Assembly (NCBI GenBank): GCA_016928395.1
Contig: JAFGKV010000147.1
Span: 18,977 to 82,976, forward strand
Length of the DNA stretch: 64,000 nt
Origin: Candidatus Fermentibacterota bacterium
Lineage (GTDB): Bacteria > JAFGKV01
Direction: 5' to 3'
Positions 8,521-18,103 of this stretch are shown piece after piece; the first letter of the stretch is position 1; each line of letters starts with the position of its first letter. The notes below the pieces were generated by a model, which had not been told where the DNA came from, searched no databases, and saw only the letters and a list, made by a program, of their open reading frames with translations. A program made the translations under genes and the position numbers.

Positions 8521-10926
8521 ATGACCCCGATCGAATCACTACTCAGACTGTATCGCGACACCGGCGTCATCGACATTCGGTCACGCCTCCCGATACTCCC
8601 CATTCGAGACCTCATCATGCATCCGTACATGATGACGACGCTTCTGGTTGGTCGGGACCGATCGCTGGCTGCCCTGGAGCGGGCAGTGAACGACGACAAG
8701 CTTCTTTTCCTCGTTGCCCAGAAGCACCCCGAGGTGTTGGACCCGCAGAGCAAGGACTTGTACAGGGTCGGCTGCGTGGCGGCAGTGCTGCAGCTTCTCC
8801 GCCTGCCCGACGGTACGGCCAAGATCATGGTGGAGGGCTTGGGGCGGGCGGAGGTCAAGCGCTACGTGATCCGCGGCGATCTCAGGGACGCTGTGCTCGC
8901 CCGCGGCGAACCGGAGCCGCCGGCCATATCTCCCGAACTGGAGGCCATGCTCAGGACGGTCAAGGCCAGCTTCGGCGAATATGTCTCGTTGCATCGGCGG
9001 TTGCCCGATGATTTGCTGGCATCGGTGCAGGACATCACCAGCCCGTCGAGGCTTGTGCATGTGGTTTCCGCTCACCTCCTGGTGGCCAATGAGACGAAAC
9101 AGGCGCTCCTGGAAGAATTCGACCTGATGTCCCACTTGACCCTTCTGGCCCATGTACTTGCCCAGGAGTTGGATATCCTTCGGCTGGAGCGCAAGATTGA
9201 AGATGAGGTCCGCGGCCAGGTGCAGAAGAACCAGCGGGATTTCTACCTGAACGAGCAGCTTCGCGCGATACAGCGAGAGCTGGGTCATGAGGAAGAAGGT
9301 ACCGACGAGCTGGGAGAGCTGGAGGCGGCCATCAAAGGCGCCTCCATGCCCGCCAAGGTTAAGGAGAAGGCCGAGCAGGAATTGGCCCGGCTGAAGCGGC
9401 TACCGCCCATGACGCCCGAAACCGGCATCGTGCGTCAGTACCTTGATTGGCTGGTAGGTCTCCCCTGGGAGGCTCGGACGGAGGATCAGCTGGATATCGG
9501 GGAGGCTGAGCGGATCCTCGATGAAGATCACTACGGCTTGACCAAGGTCAAGGAACGCATCCTCGAGTATCTGGCGGTGCTGAAGCTGGTGAAGCGCCTG
9601 AAAGGTCCGATACTGTGTCTCGTCGGCCCGCCCGGCGTGGGAAAAACCTCCTTAGGTAAGTCCATCGCCCGGGCACTAAACAGAAAGTTCGTACGGATCA
9701 GCCTGGGCGGCGTGCGCGATGAGGCCGAGATCCGAGGCCACCGGAGGACCTATGTCGGCGCACTCCCGGGGCGTATCATCCAATCCATCCGAAAGGCTGG
9801 CACGCGGAATCCGGTCTTTCTGCTGGACGAGGTAGACAAGATGAGCGTGGATTTCCGGGGGGATCCCTCCGCGGCGCTCCTGGAGGTGCTGGATCCCGAG
9901 CAGAACGACACCTTCAGCGATCACTATCTCGAAGTAGAGTTCGATCTATCCGAGGTGATGTTCATCACCACGGCAAACATCACCCACGCCATACCACCCG
10001 CGCTGAGGGACCGGATGGAGATCATTCGGATGCCGGGCTATCTGCGCCATGAGAAGCTGGGCATTGCCGAGCAGTTCCTCATTCCCAAGCTGAGAGCATC
10101 CCATGGGCTTAACGGCCAGCAGCTTCAGTTCGAGCGAAGCGCCCTCAATGCAATCATCGGGCGATATACGCGGGAGGCCGGCGTGCGGGATCTTGAGCGC
10201 AGCCTCGCCAGCATTTGCAGAAAGGCATCGAGGCGCATCGCCAAGGACCCCGGCTCGGGCTGTATCGTCCTCACGCCCAGAAGGGTCCAAATGTTTTTGG
10301 GTGCTCCACCCTATCGCGAATCGGAATTGGATGAGCAGGTTGGGGTCGGTTCGGCCACCGGATTGGCGTGGACGGAATTCGGCGGGGAGATTTTGACCAT
10401 CGAGGCTATCGTGACGCCGGGTAAGGGGGAGGTGCTTTTCACCGGTCAACTGGGCGACGTCATGAAGGAATCGGCCAGGGCGGGATTGACCTATATGCGC
10501 AGCAGGGCCGAAGCCCTGGGGTTGGATCCCAAATTCCACCTGAATTACGATATTCACGTGCACATTCCGGAAGGTGCCATCCCCAAAGATGGGCCATCTG
10601 CAGGTATTGCCATGGCTTCAGCCATGATCTCCGCCCTCACGGGAAGGCCGGTGAAGCGCACGGTGGCCATGACCGGCGAGATCACGTTGCGGGGCAGGGT
10701 CTTACCCGTCGGAGGTCTGCCGGAGAAGACCGTGGCGGCCCAACGGGGCGGCGTCAAGGAGATCGTGCTGCCCGCGGAGAATACCCGGGAACTCAAGGAG
10801 ATCCCTCGGCAGGCGAAGCGGGGCCTTGTCTTCCATCAGGTGCGGTCCATGGATGAGGTACTGGCTTTGGCTTTCGTGGAGAATCCACTCAGGCTTTCGC
10901 GGCCTACCGGCACCGAAGCCCCATAG
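8521..10926 (+). CDS. lon: ATP-dependent Lon protease
   Basis: Cytosolic AAA+ serine protease, 801 residues, usual length for the LonA type. The N-terminal substrate-binding LAN domain begins at about residue 20 ([14 protein letters not shown]). A coiled-coil region around 225-300 follows, then Walker A GPPGVGKT at 369-376, Walker [11 protein letters not shown] and the sensor/arginine-finger region. The C-terminal protease domain has the catalytic Ser693 (PKDGPSAG) and Lys736 (GLPEK), the Ser-Lys dyad spaced 43 residues apart as in E. coli. It lies 17 bp after clpX, last of the three proteolysis genes, and is followed by engB. Confidence 0.97.
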   Translation: MTPIESLLRLYRDTGVIDIRSRLPILPIRDLIMHPYMMTTLLVGRDRSLAALERAVNDDKLLFLVAQKHPEVLDPQSKDLYRVGCVAAVLQLLRLPDGTAKIMVEGLGRAEVKRYVIRGDLRDAVLARGEPEPPAISPELEAMLRTVKASFGEYVSLHRRLPDDLLASVQDITSPSRLVHVVSAHLLVANETKQALLEEFDLMSHLTLLAHVLAQELDILRLERKIEDEVRGQVQKNQRDFYLNEQLRAIQRELGHEEEGTDELGELEAAIKGASMPAKVKEKAEQELARLKRLPPMTPETGIVRQYLDWLVGLPWEARTEDQLDIGEAERILDEDHYGLTKVKERILEYLAVLKLVKRLKGPILCLVGPPGVGKTSLGKSIARALNRKFVRISLGGVRDEAEIRGHRRTYVGALPGRIIQSIRKAGTRNPVFLLDEVDKMSVDFRGDPSAALLEVLDPEQNDTFSDHYLEVEFDLSEVMFITTANITHAIPPALRDRMEIIRMPGYLRHEKLGIAEQFLIPKLRASHGLNGQQLQFERSALNAIIGRYTREAGVRDLERSLASICRKASRRIAKDPGSGCIVLTPRRVQMFLGAPPYRESELDEQVGVGSATGLAWTEFGGEILTIEAIVTPGKGEVLFTGQLGDVMKESARAGLTYMRSRAEALGLDPKFHLNYDIHVHIPEGAIPKDGPSAGIAMASAMISALTGRPVKRTVAMTGEITLRGRVLPVGGLPEKTVAAQRGGVKEIVLPAENTRELKEIPRQAKRGLVFHQVRSMDEVLALAFVENPLRLSRPTGTEAP

Positions 10927-10984
10927 GAAATGCCCCACACGGCGGACTCCAGGTTGATGGGCCGGATTCGCCGGGAGTGAGCCG

Positions 10985-11587
10985 ATGCCCACCCTTCCCG
11001 TGCAACTGGAGTCCTGCGCCAGCCTGGCCCAGCTTCCCAAGCCGTTTCATCCCGAGATTGCGTTTGCCGGGCGCTCCAATGTCGGCAAATCATCCCTTAT
11101 CAATGCCATTACTGGAGTGCGGATTGCCCCTGTGAGCCGAACGCCCGGTAAGACGCGCACCCTCCGTCTCTATCTCTGGCATCCGCCCAAGGGTGCCGCC
11201 ATATGCCTGGTGGATCTGCCGGGCTATGGGTGGGCCAACTTGCCCGGGCATGTCCTTGCGCGATGGCATCCGTTGGTTGAGGGCTACCTTGCGGGTCGCC
11301 CGACACTCCGCGCCGTGGTGCTGGTTGCCGACCTGAGGCGGGGCAGCACGGTGCTGGACCATGACATGGCGGTCTGGCTGCGTGGGCAGGGCATGCCGTA
11401 CCTGGTGGTCGCCGCAAAGGCCGACAAGATCTCCCGGAGCAAGCGAGCGACGCTCCTCGACGCGATTGCCACGGCGACGGCAGTGTCCGCCGAAGACATC
11501 ATTGAGTTTTCCACGGTTACCAGGGAGGGGTATCGAGCAGTGCACGCAGCCGTGGCGGCGTTGGCCACGGGCGCTGTCTCGCGGTAG
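10985..11587 (+). CDS. engB: Ribosome-biogenesis GTPase EngB (YsxC/YihA)
   Basis: Small GTPase of the TrmE-Era-EngA-EngB superfamily needed for assembly of the large ribosomal subunit; 200 residues, normal length. Visible motifs are G1 GRSNVGKSS (residues 29-37), G2 TPGKTRT, G3 DLPGYGWA and G4 AAKADKIS, the last in place of the commoner TKADK/NKxD, which keeps the KAD core. It follows lon by about 58 bp on the same strand, a common neighbourhood. The C-terminus ends shortly after the helical cap; nothing is missing. Confidence 0.95.
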   Translation: MPTLPVQLESCASLAQLPKPFHPEIAFAGRSNVGKSSLINAITGVRIAPVSRTPGKTRTLRLYLWHPPKGAAICLVDLPGYGWANLPGHVLARWHPLVEGYLAGRPTLRAVVLVADLRRGSTVLDHDMAVWLRGQGMPYLVVAAKADKISRSKRATLLDAIATATAVSAEDIIEFSTVTREGYRAVHAAVAALATGAVSR

Positions 11588-11934
11588 TCTCGCGGGGCTG
11601 CTGGCCCGTATCGCGGGCAGGCATGGGGTGGCGAGCATGGGGGCAACCGGCTCCGCATCGAGCTGAAGCGCTTCACCGATTCCCGACTCCTCCTGTCTGG
11701 ATTCCGCTGGTCTAAGGCGACGGTGGCCTGGTGCCGCACGGGGCCAGGTTCGGGCCGATGACACCGTCTGGTGAATATAGGAGCTGTCCTATATGTGACA
11801 GGTCCTATACCGAGTGTATGGACATATCCTCCCGATCCGGGTCGGAACAGACGCGAGACTGGCGGCACCATCCGCCCCGGAGGCGGGGGTACCGCCGTCC
11901 ACCGGCGCCACAGCATGGCGCCAGGAGGCCGTGC
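11588..11934. other. Convergent intergenic region with an AT-rich palindrome
   Basis: This 347-bp stretch separates the ends of engB and the minus-strand AAA+ gene. I find no convincing gene in it; open frames here have no ribosome-binding site or recognisable protein. Its one notable structure is the AT-rich hairpin and repeat at 11775-11809, listed separately. No T-run terminator is evident next to that hairpin. Confidence 0.6.
11775..11809. repeat. AT-rich perfect palindrome plus a second half-site
   Basis: ATATAGGA at 11775-11782 and TCCTATAT at 11787-11794 form a perfect 8-bp inverted repeat around a 4-base loop. A third copy of the half-site, TCCTATA, lies at 11803-11809, sixteen bases after the previous one. 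In a GC-rich region this may be an operator-like binding site or a transcript-end hairpin serving both convergent genes. There is no U-tract, so a classical intrinsic terminator is not supported. Confidence 0.55.
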
Positions 11935-13704
11935 TCAGCGGAAGCGGTGCTTCAGGTAGGCGAACTGAGCCTCCAGTTCGGCGCGGTCCGCCGTGGCGTA
12001 GCGTGGGGGCAGATAGCGTCGATCCGAGGTGGCCAGCACTGCCGCCAGCTCCTGCAGGGCAAGAAGCTGGGGATCCAGGGGATCGATGAAGGAATCTACC
12101 GCGTCTTGAAGATCCTCGACATGCACATCATCATCTCGTTGGGCAAGCACGGCCCGCTCCCTGGCACGATTGATGATTGACTCCACATCGCTGCCGGTCA
12201 GGGGCAGTGCGCCCAAGGTTGCGCGCACATAGGCCTGGACCTCGTCCGAGAGATCGACTTTGCGGCTCTTGGCGATGACCGAGAAGAGCTCCCCGACGTC
12301 GTCGGGATTCTGTGCCGGAAACAGCGGCATGCACAGCCCAAATCTGCCCTGACGCTTCATGTCGATGGAGAGCAAGTCAGGCCTCGAGGTCATGGCAACC
12401 CAAAGCTCTCTGCCCCGAAGGCTGGAGTCGCCGATATGCGCGGCGAAGGCCGCAAACACCCTGCTGGATACGCCGCTGTCGCCATCGGAGACCCGGCTGC
12501 CGAACACGGCGTCGGCTTCATCCACTACGACGACTACCGGCCCCAGGGCCCGGATGGTCATGAGGATGCGAGCCTGCTGGCGTTCAGTGTCGCCAACCCA
12601 CTTGGAGCGGAACTCGCCGATCTCCATGACGGGCAGCCCGCACTCGCTGGCGAAGCAATCGATGAGGAAGGACTTTCCCACCCCCACACGGCCCGGCACG
12701 AGCAGACCCCGCTCCAGCACGGAGGTCTTGCCGTTCTTGATCAGCCAGGCTAGCTCTCGAAGCCGTTTCTTGGCTGCCTCGTGGGTCGCCACATTATCCA
12801 GGCTGACGCCCGGCTTGGGGTCCTTGAACCGCACAAGACCCTGGCAATACTCCTCGATGAGCCGCTTCTTGCCTGAGGCGATGTGTTCCGCCGTGAGCCG
12901 CTGGCCATTGCGAACCGCCTCTGCCACAAGATGTTTCGTGCGGAGAAGGTTGAGCCCTGCGGTACGGTGCGCAAGGTCTGCCGGGGGGATATCGCTCCAT
13001 CCCTCCAAACCCCGCTCTCCGGATATTTCCTTCACCCAATCGGCGCTCAGGAATCGCCGTCGTTCACTTTCCCCGGGAAGATCTATGCGGACCTGAGCGA
13101 CGTGGGGATGCTGGAGGATGTCGCTGTGTAACTCGGCCGCTGATTCGGTAACCAAAAGAACACAAACGTCAAGCCGTCGCATCTCCGAGGATGCGGCCCA
13201 CTTGAGCAGCGTGACCAGGGCCATCCTCTCATCGAGGCTCGCGCCGCTTTCCTCCGTGGCAGGGATGATCTTCTCGGGAAAGTCAATGATAAGGGTGATG
13301 CCTCGCGTATTGGTTCCGTCAGCGGCGGCCAGGAAGAATCGCCTGAGCAAAGGCGCCAGGCGGGTGAACTCCCGGGGCGGCCCAAGGCTCCGGTATGACG
13401 TGCCCTCGACCCGGTCGTAGACTTCGATCCACTCGAAGAACCGTTGCTGCATGTCGGCGGAGCCGAAGGTCAGGCCATCACCAATGTCGTAGAAGAGGAG
13501 GACCGAGCGCTCTGGAAAGAGCCTCTGGGAGAGAAACCCTTTGAGCGGCACATAGGTCACCTGGCCATCCACGGTGACAGGGAATACGTCGAAGATATTG
13601 CCGTGCAGGACGAAGACGGTGTACGATTCGCTGTTCCATCGACGGGCCAGCGCCAAAGCCCATCCATCCAGCGGCAGTCGTTCGCCGAGGTTGCGTTCGT
13701 TCAT
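11935..13704 (-). CDS. Two-module AAA+ ATPase of the PspA/ABC-transporter operon
   Basis: 589 residues, soluble. The C-terminal AAA+ module is complete: Walker A GRVGVGKS (338-345), Walker B VVVVVDEAD with D395/E396, sensor-1 region AMTSRPD and an arginine-finger block RQGRFG near 451-456. It is closest in style to FtsH/Vps4/Ycf46-type classical AAA proteins. The N-terminal approximately 280 residues (HGNIFDVFPV, VLLFYDIGDG, ITLIIDFPEK, VCVLLVTES) follow the strand order of a second AAA/P-loop domain but lack a Walker A, so this half is probably a degenerate regulatory module. There is no protease domain. The start ATG overlaps the stop of the coiled-coil gene by 4 bp (ATGA). It is the last gene of the seven-gene operon. 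Inference: it remodels or disassembles a partner, possibly the PspA-like protein. No direct family name is certain. Confidence 0.85.
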   Translation of the reverse strand: MNERNLGERLPLDGWALALARRWNSESYTVFVLHGNIFDVFPVTVDGQVTYVPLKGFLSQRLFPERSVLLFYDIGDGLTFGSADMQQRFFEWIEVYDRVEGTSYRSLGPPREFTRLAPLLRRFFLAAADGTNTRGITLIIDFPEKIIPATEESGASLDERMALVTLLKWAASSEMRRLDVCVLLVTESAAELHSDILQHPHVAQVRIDLPGESERRRFLSADWVKEISGERGLEGWSDIPPADLAHRTAGLNLLRTKHLVAEAVRNGQRLTAEHIASGKKRLIEEYCQGLVRFKDPKPGVSLDNVATHEAAKKRLRELAWLIKNGKTSVLERGLLVPGRVGVGKSFLIDCFASECGLPVMEIGEFRSKWVGDTERQQARILMTIRALGPVVVVVDEADAVFGSRVSDGDSGVSSRVFAAFAAHIGDSSLRGRELWVAMTSRPDLLSIDMKRQGRFGLCMPLFPAQNPDDVGELFSVIAKSRKVDLSDEVQAYVRATLGALPLTGSDVESIINRARERAVLAQRDDDVHVEDLQDAVDSFIDPLDPQLLALQELAAVLATSDRRYLPPRYATADRAELEAQFAYLKHRFR

Positions 13705-14618
13705 GCCCGTTGTTTTACCCTCCCGCGTCTCTCTCGCTCAGGTGTTGCCGCTTCGCCGAAGCCGATCCGCATATCCGGGGGCGGCAGATCGCCTACGACA
13801 TCCTTGAACTCCGCCATCTGTGCCAGCCATCTGTTGGTCTGGTCAAGCTGCTCTACGCTGGCGTCGATCCGGGCGGTGAGCGCCTCCGTATTGCGCATGG
13901 CCATGGCGTCAGCCCGGATGAGCTTGATCTGCTGATGGAGGCGATCCTGTTCCGAGGCCACTAGCGCCAGGTTCTCCTTGGCCTCCTGCAGCCGTGCCAT
14001 CCGTTTGTGAAGCACCGAGAGTCGGTCTGACCGGGAGCTATGAAGACGTTGCCTGGATTCCAGACTTTGAGGTGACCCGGTTGACGTGTCCGCCTCAATG
14101 TCTGCAGCGAGACGCTGAACTTCCTCTTCAGATTCCCGCACCATCCGGGGAAGGTCCTCCTTGCGTTCGCCTTCCAGGAAGACCTCCAGCGACTCCTGCA
14201 TCCTAAGAAGCCGAAGATAGGTCCACATAAGCTCCTCGAGTTTCCTCACCCTGGGACCATCGCTTCTGTCGTCCCCGTCTGCGCCGGCCTGATCTATCTC
14301 CCGGCATACGGCAGCCAGCTCATTGTAGCGGGTCCGCCCCGCATTCGTCAGCCTGGCCAGTTCCGCGTCTCGGCGGCGCACGAAGAGGATCATCTCCTGC
14401 AGAGCCTTCCTTCGTTCCTCCTTCTCCCGGCGGCGGTGGACCCATCGCTTGAAGAAAGGCATGTCAGGCAGGTAGATCCATCCCAGCGCATACCCTGTGA
14501 CTCCCAGGATAAGGCCCAGTACCTCAGCCGAGAGCACACCCACGCCTACGGTAAGGATGGCTAGCCACAGGTGATGGGGGCTGTTCTTGAATTCCCGGCG
14601 GTAGTCTGGCTCGGGCAT
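13701..14618 (-). CDS. Membrane-anchored coiled-coil protein
   Basis: About 305 residues. I start it at the ATG at 14618 (MPEPDYRREF) because a longer frame would run into the upstream ABC ATPase gene; GAAAGG precedes it. Residues about 17-50 form a hydrophobic hairpin (two short membrane segments broken by a glycine-rich turn). The remaining residues from about 62 to 280 are charged, helical and heptad-like (many E/K/R/L; for example REKEERRKALQEM, RMARLQEAKENLAL). There is no enzymatic motif. It lies 7 bp after the ABC ATPase gene and overlaps the AAA+ gene by 4 bp, so it probably anchors that AAA+ protein to the inner membrane (inference). I do not recognise a named family. Confidence 0.8.
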   Translation of the reverse strand: MPEPDYRREFKNSPHHLWLAILTVGVGVLSAEVLGLILGVTGYALGWIYLPDMPFFKRWVHRRREKEERRKALQEMILFVRRRDAELARLTNAGRTRYNELAAVCREIDQAGADGDDRSDGPRVRKLEELMWTYLRLLRMQESLEVFLEGERKEDLPRMVRESEEEVQRLAADIEADTSTGSPQSLESRQRLHSSRSDRLSVLHKRMARLQEAKENLALVASEQDRLHQQIKLIRADAMAMRNTEALTARIDASVEQLDQTNRWLAQMAEFKDVVGDLPPPDMRIGFGEAATPERERRGRVKQRA

Positions 14619-14625
14619 GGGCCTT

Positions 14626-15516
14626 TCATCCTTCGAGTGCGGGGGCTGGGGAATCCCGCGAGGAACCGTTCGGGAGATCTTCCTCCAGTCTCTGCAACAG
14701 GTCATGGGTCATCTCGACAAACCAAGGGCGCTTGCGCATCACCTCTGGAGGCTCGTCGGGCCTCGGCGCCTCGACTTGCTCTACAAGCCTTCCGGGCCGG
14801 GCGCTCATCCGGTACACCCTGTCTCCCAGATACAGGGCCTCCTCCACCGAGTGGGTTACGAAAAAGACTGTTGCCTGTTGCTCTCGCCAGAGTTGTACCA
14901 GGAGTTCCTGCATGTGAAGTCTGATCTTGGGATCCAAGGCCCCAAAGGGCTCGTCCATGAGGATGATGCGCGGGCACAGGATCAGGGTCGCTGCGATGGC
15001 GACTCGCTGCTGCATGCCGCCGGAGAGTTCGCCTGGGTATTTCCGCTCAGAGCCTTCAAGACCGATTCTCTGTATCCATCCCTTTGCCTGAGCATGACGG
15101 TCGGCCTTGGACACACCGCGGAGCATGAGCCCGAAGGAGACATTGTCCAGCACCGTCAGGTGGGGGAGCAGAGAGTACTTCTGATCGACAACTCCACGGT
15201 CCGCACCCGGCCCGGTCACGGGCTTGCCGAACACCGTTACAGCACCGCTGGTGGGCGGGAAATGCGGCGGCAAACCTGCCAGAATGCGCAGCAACGTGGA
15301 TTTCCCACATCCTGAAGGGCCGACAATGGCGATGAGTTCACCCATGCCGGCAAGATCGTGCACCACGAATGAGACATCGGCGACGGCCACCTTGGCTGCC
15401 GGCCCTGTGCCGAATACCTTGCTCACGCCGTGGAAGCGTACGATTTCTGCCGGAGCCACGTCGTCAGACGGCGGCGGTGGAGCAGGGGTTGCGGCATCGG
15501 CGACTTCGTCGGTCAC
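14626..15516 (-). CDS. ABC transporter ATP-binding protein (nitrate/sulfonate/taurine type)
   Basis: About 296 residues. ABC signature elements are all present: Walker A GPSGCGKST, Q-loop DQKYSLLPH, signature LSGGMQQR, Walker B IILMDEPFGALD and the H-loop THS. The sequence is of the SsuB/TauC/NrtD class that energises importers for small anions or organic acids. I start it at the GTG at 15516, which overlaps the permease stop (GTGA) and has GGAGG five bases upstream; a longer frame would intrude 60 bp into the permease. A proline-rich leader of about 25 residues (ATPAPPPPSDD) precedes the ATPase fold. It pairs with the permease and the binding protein encoded immediately before it. Confidence 0.93.
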   Translation of the reverse strand: MTDEVADAATPAPPPPSDDVAPAEIVRFHGVSKVFGTGPAAKVAVADVSFVVHDLAGMGELIAIVGPSGCGKSTLLRILAGLPPHFPPTSGAVTVFGKPVTGPGADRGVVDQKYSLLPHLTVLDNVSFGLMLRGVSKADRHAQAKGWIQRIGLEGSERKYPGELSGGMQQRVAIAATLILCPRIILMDEPFGALDPKIRLHMQELLVQLWREQQATVFFVTHSVEEALYLGDRVYRMSARPGRLVEQVEAPRPDEPPEVMRKRPWFVEMTHDLLQRLEEDLPNGSSRDSPAPALEG

Positions 15517-16373
15517 GTGGCCCTCCGGTAGGGGAACAGGTTCTTCCCACCCCAACGCCAAGCACGATCGCATGCGATGGCGATGGCGACGATGACGATG
15601 ATGATGGCGAAGATCGAAGAGGTGTGACCCCGGCGTTCAGACACGGAGATGAGGTAGCCCAGCCCCTGTTGCGCATTCACCACTTCGGCCAGGATGATCC
15701 ATCCCCACCCTATGCCATATACCCCGCGGAGATGATCCCAGATATCGGCGGCGGCGACGGGGAAGAGCACGTGCCGCACCAGTTGCCAGTGGGTGGCGCC
15801 CTTGGTCCGCGCCACATCCAGGAAGGCTGGCACCACGTCAGACACTGACTTGATCACCAACGGCAACAAGGCCACGAAACACGCAATGAACAAAAACCCG
15901 ATCTTCTGCGTCTCGGAGGCGCCCCACCACGCCAGAGTCAAGGGGATGAACACGATGATGGGCACATAGGCGCTGGCGAGACTCAAGGGTCGGAAAAAAG
16001 AAGCCACGGGGGGGAATGCCGCCATACACACTCCCAGTGGCACGGCCACCATGGCGGCCAGCGAAAAGCCAATCGTGACCCGGACGAACGAGGTCAGCGC
16101 GCTGCGCACCAAGGCCTGCTCGAAATGGAGTTTGGGGAACGCCTGCAGCACTTCGAAGGGATTGGGTAGGATAAGGGGCGCGATCATGCGATCCTCGATC
16201 CTCTCGCCCCGCGTCGCCACCCACCACAGCAGGAGCAGCACTGCCACGAAACCCCAGGTCAGCGCCAGGCTGACGCCATGGGACACATCCTTTCGCACGG
16301 CCAGGCCCGTGTACCGTGCCACACACAGGAGCGCTGCCACCAGAACGGCGGCAAACAGCAGAAACCCCAGCAT
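15513..16373 (-). CDS. ABC transporter permease (SsuC/TauC/NrtB type)
   Basis: 286-residue inner-membrane permease with about seven hydrophobic segments (for example at 1-20, 36-56, 100-125, 135-155 and 163-180). The EAA-like cytoplasmic loop reads ARTKGATHWQLVRHVLFP, which docks the ATPase. The family imports nitrate, taurine, alkanesulfonates or related small solutes. Its ATG at 16373 overlaps the stop of the preceding binding-protein gene, and its stop overlaps the ATPase start, so translation of the three transport genes is coupled. The N-terminal extra membrane segment before the typical permease core is slightly longer than in SsuC. The transported solute cannot be read from the sequence. 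Confidence 0.92.
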   Translation of the reverse strand: MLGFLLFAAVLVAALLCVARYTGLAVRKDVSHGVSLALTWGFVAVLLLLWWVATRGERIEDRMIAPLILPNPFEVLQAFPKLHFEQALVRSALTSFVRVTIGFSLAAMVAVPLGVCMAAFPPVASFFRPLSLASAYVPIIVFIPLTLAWWGASETQKIGFLFIACFVALLPLVIKSVSDVVPAFLDVARTKGATHWQLVRHVLFPVAAADIWDHLRGVYGIGWGWIILAEVVNAQQGLGYLISVSERRGHTSSIFAIIIVIVAIAIACDRAWRWGGKNLFPYRRAT

Positions 16374-18067
16374 CAGTCGCTCTCGAGCGGATACACCTTC
16401 ACTTCAACGCGGCGGTTGCGGCGATTGTGCTCGGGGTCGCTGGAATTGGTCATCCCGGGTACGGGATTGTCCCACCCATTGCCGATCACCCGGAACTTGT
16501 TCGGGTCGAACTTGTAGCGGGCCATGATCTCCTTGCGCACGGCGTCAGCCCGGTCATAGGACAGTTGCCTGACCAAGTCCGCGGGCACAATCCCTCTGCG
16601 GCTGGCATCAGTGTTGCCTTCGATCACGACATAGGCATTGCCGAACTTGCCCGCCAGTTCGCCGATTTCGGCAAGTACCTTGGGGATACTCGGATCATAC
16701 ACTGGATTCAGAGCCGCCCTGTTCGGTTCGAAGGTGATGATGACGGCCTTGGTGAGAATCTCGCCCGCTTCAGCCTCGGCCGTCTTGAAGAAGGTGGTGG
16801 AGCGGAAGGTGGGTTGGGAGAGATCGGCGACATCTTTGTACTCCTCAGCCATGCCGGCCAGGATCGACGACGCCTTGACCTTGGCCGGAGCCACCGGAGT
16901 CTGGATGGCGCCCAAGGACTGGTAGATGGTCGAGGCGCGGTTCCATACCACCTCGAAGTTGGCGGGATTCATGGGATCGAGGAAGAAGTTGGCATTTTCT
17001 CGGTAGTTGGTGAGATGCGCATCACCAGTGGTGATACCGCCATCGCTGCCGATCATGGCCTCGCACTCGTCCGCAGGGATATTGAAAGCCGCCGCCAGTT
17101 GTTGCGCCGCGGTGGGTACGTCGCTGCGCACCCGGTCCATACCCTCGAAGATGCCCCGTATCAGGTTCGCCACGATGTCTGGATGGTCGCGGAAGAAGTC
17201 ATTACGGACGGCCCAGACATCGGCGATCAGGTGATTGGCGCTGGCCGTGGTCACGATGAGACGGGTACCAGCCAGCTGCTCCGACACGGTATAGATGTCG
17301 GGCGCCCAGCCGACAAAGGCATCAAAGCTGTCGTCCTGCACGAAGATCTTAGCCGCCGCAGGGGCATCGCCCGCCCAGCGGAAGTCAACCTCGGCCGGGT
17401 CGATACCGGCATCGACCAGCAGCGACATAATGAAGAAGTGGCTAGGGGAGTTCTGCGCCAGTACCACTTTGCGTTTCTTGCCGGCCTGCATCCTCAGGTC
17501 ATTGATGGATCGGATATCGCCCCGGGCAACGATGCCGTCACCGCCGCTGGACCAGTCGATCTGCTGACACACGATGGGCACCGTGCGGGAGTCCTTTATC
17601 AGCTCCGGAGCGAATAGTGCGATCATGTCCAGAGTGCCCCATAGGATGTGGCTGTGACCGGTGGCGAACAGATCGCGAGCCTTCACCGGATCGTCCACGA
17701 TGGAGAGTTCCACATAGAAACCGTATTTCTGGTAGAAGAGGCTGGCGTCGTTGGGAGCGAGCCCATTGTTGGCAACGATAATCGGTGCCCAACCTGGCCA
17801 GATGTTGATCGGGAATCTCACCACCATCTTGCCATCACGCATCGGCTTCGCATAGTCGCTCACGCCGGCGACGGGAGGGATTGCGCTCTCACCGATGAGC
17901 GATACCGCCTTGTCGCCGGCAAGGAGTCTCTGCGTGATATCGGAAGCCTTCAGCGACGGTATCGTTGGGGCACCGGTCGGGGCGATCTTGTCCCACCAGC
18001 GCCACACACCGAAGATCACGGCCGCGAGAAGAAGGAAGGTCAGGGCAAACTTGCCACGTCCGGTCAT
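16373..18067 (-). CDS. Membrane-anchored substrate-binding protein fused to an OmpA peptidoglycan-binding domain
   Basis: 564 residues with an unusual domain order. Residues 7-24 are a single uncleaved-looking membrane anchor (no cysteine lipobox). Residues about 80-400 match the NMT1/SsuA-like periplasmic binding protein fold used by nitrate/sulfonate importers (WPGWAPIIVANNG; WAPDIYTVSEQLAG). Residues 443-564 are an OmpA C-terminal domain, with the diaminopimelate-binding Asp487 (GNTD) and Arg506 (SYDRADAV) and the terminal NRRNRRVEVKV signature. The receptor would therefore be fixed to the inner membrane at one end and to peptidoglycan at the other. It overlaps the permease start by one base and follows the PspA-like gene by 36 bp. 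Solute unknown. Confidence 0.9.
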   Translation of the reverse strand: MTGRGKFALTFLLLAAVIFGVWRWWDKIAPTGAPTIPSLKASDITQRLLAGDKAVSLIGESAIPPVAGVSDYAKPMRDGKMVVRFPINIWPGWAPIIVANNGLAPNDASLFYQKYGFYVELSIVDDPVKARDLFATGHSHILWGTLDMIALFAPELIKDSRTVPIVCQQIDWSSGGDGIVARGDIRSINDLRMQAGKKRKVVLAQNSPSHFFIMSLLVDAGIDPAEVDFRWAGDAPAAAKIFVQDDSFDAFVGWAPDIYTVSEQLAGTRLIVTTASANHLIADVWAVRNDFFRDHPDIVANLIRGIFEGMDRVRSDVPTAAQQLAAAFNIPADECEAMIGSDGGITTGDAHLTNYRENANFFLDPMNPANFEVVWNRASTIYQSLGAIQTPVAPAKVKASSILAGMAEEYKDVADLSQPTFRSTTFFKTAEAEAGEILTKAVIITFEPNRAALNPVYDPSIPKVLAEIGELAGKFGNAYVVIEGNTDASRRGIVPADLVRQLSYDRADAVRKEIMARYKFDPNKFRVIGNGWDNPVPGMTNSSDPEHNRRNRRVEVKVYPLESD

Positions 18068-18103
18068 TGGGCTACCTCCTAAAAGTGCGGTACGTCGGCG
18101 GGG

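Noticed and set aside
16316..17617. 433-residue plus-strand frame opposite the binding-protein/OmpA gene
   Set aside because: Shadow frame; the minus strand has clear OmpA and binding-protein motifs and translational overlaps.
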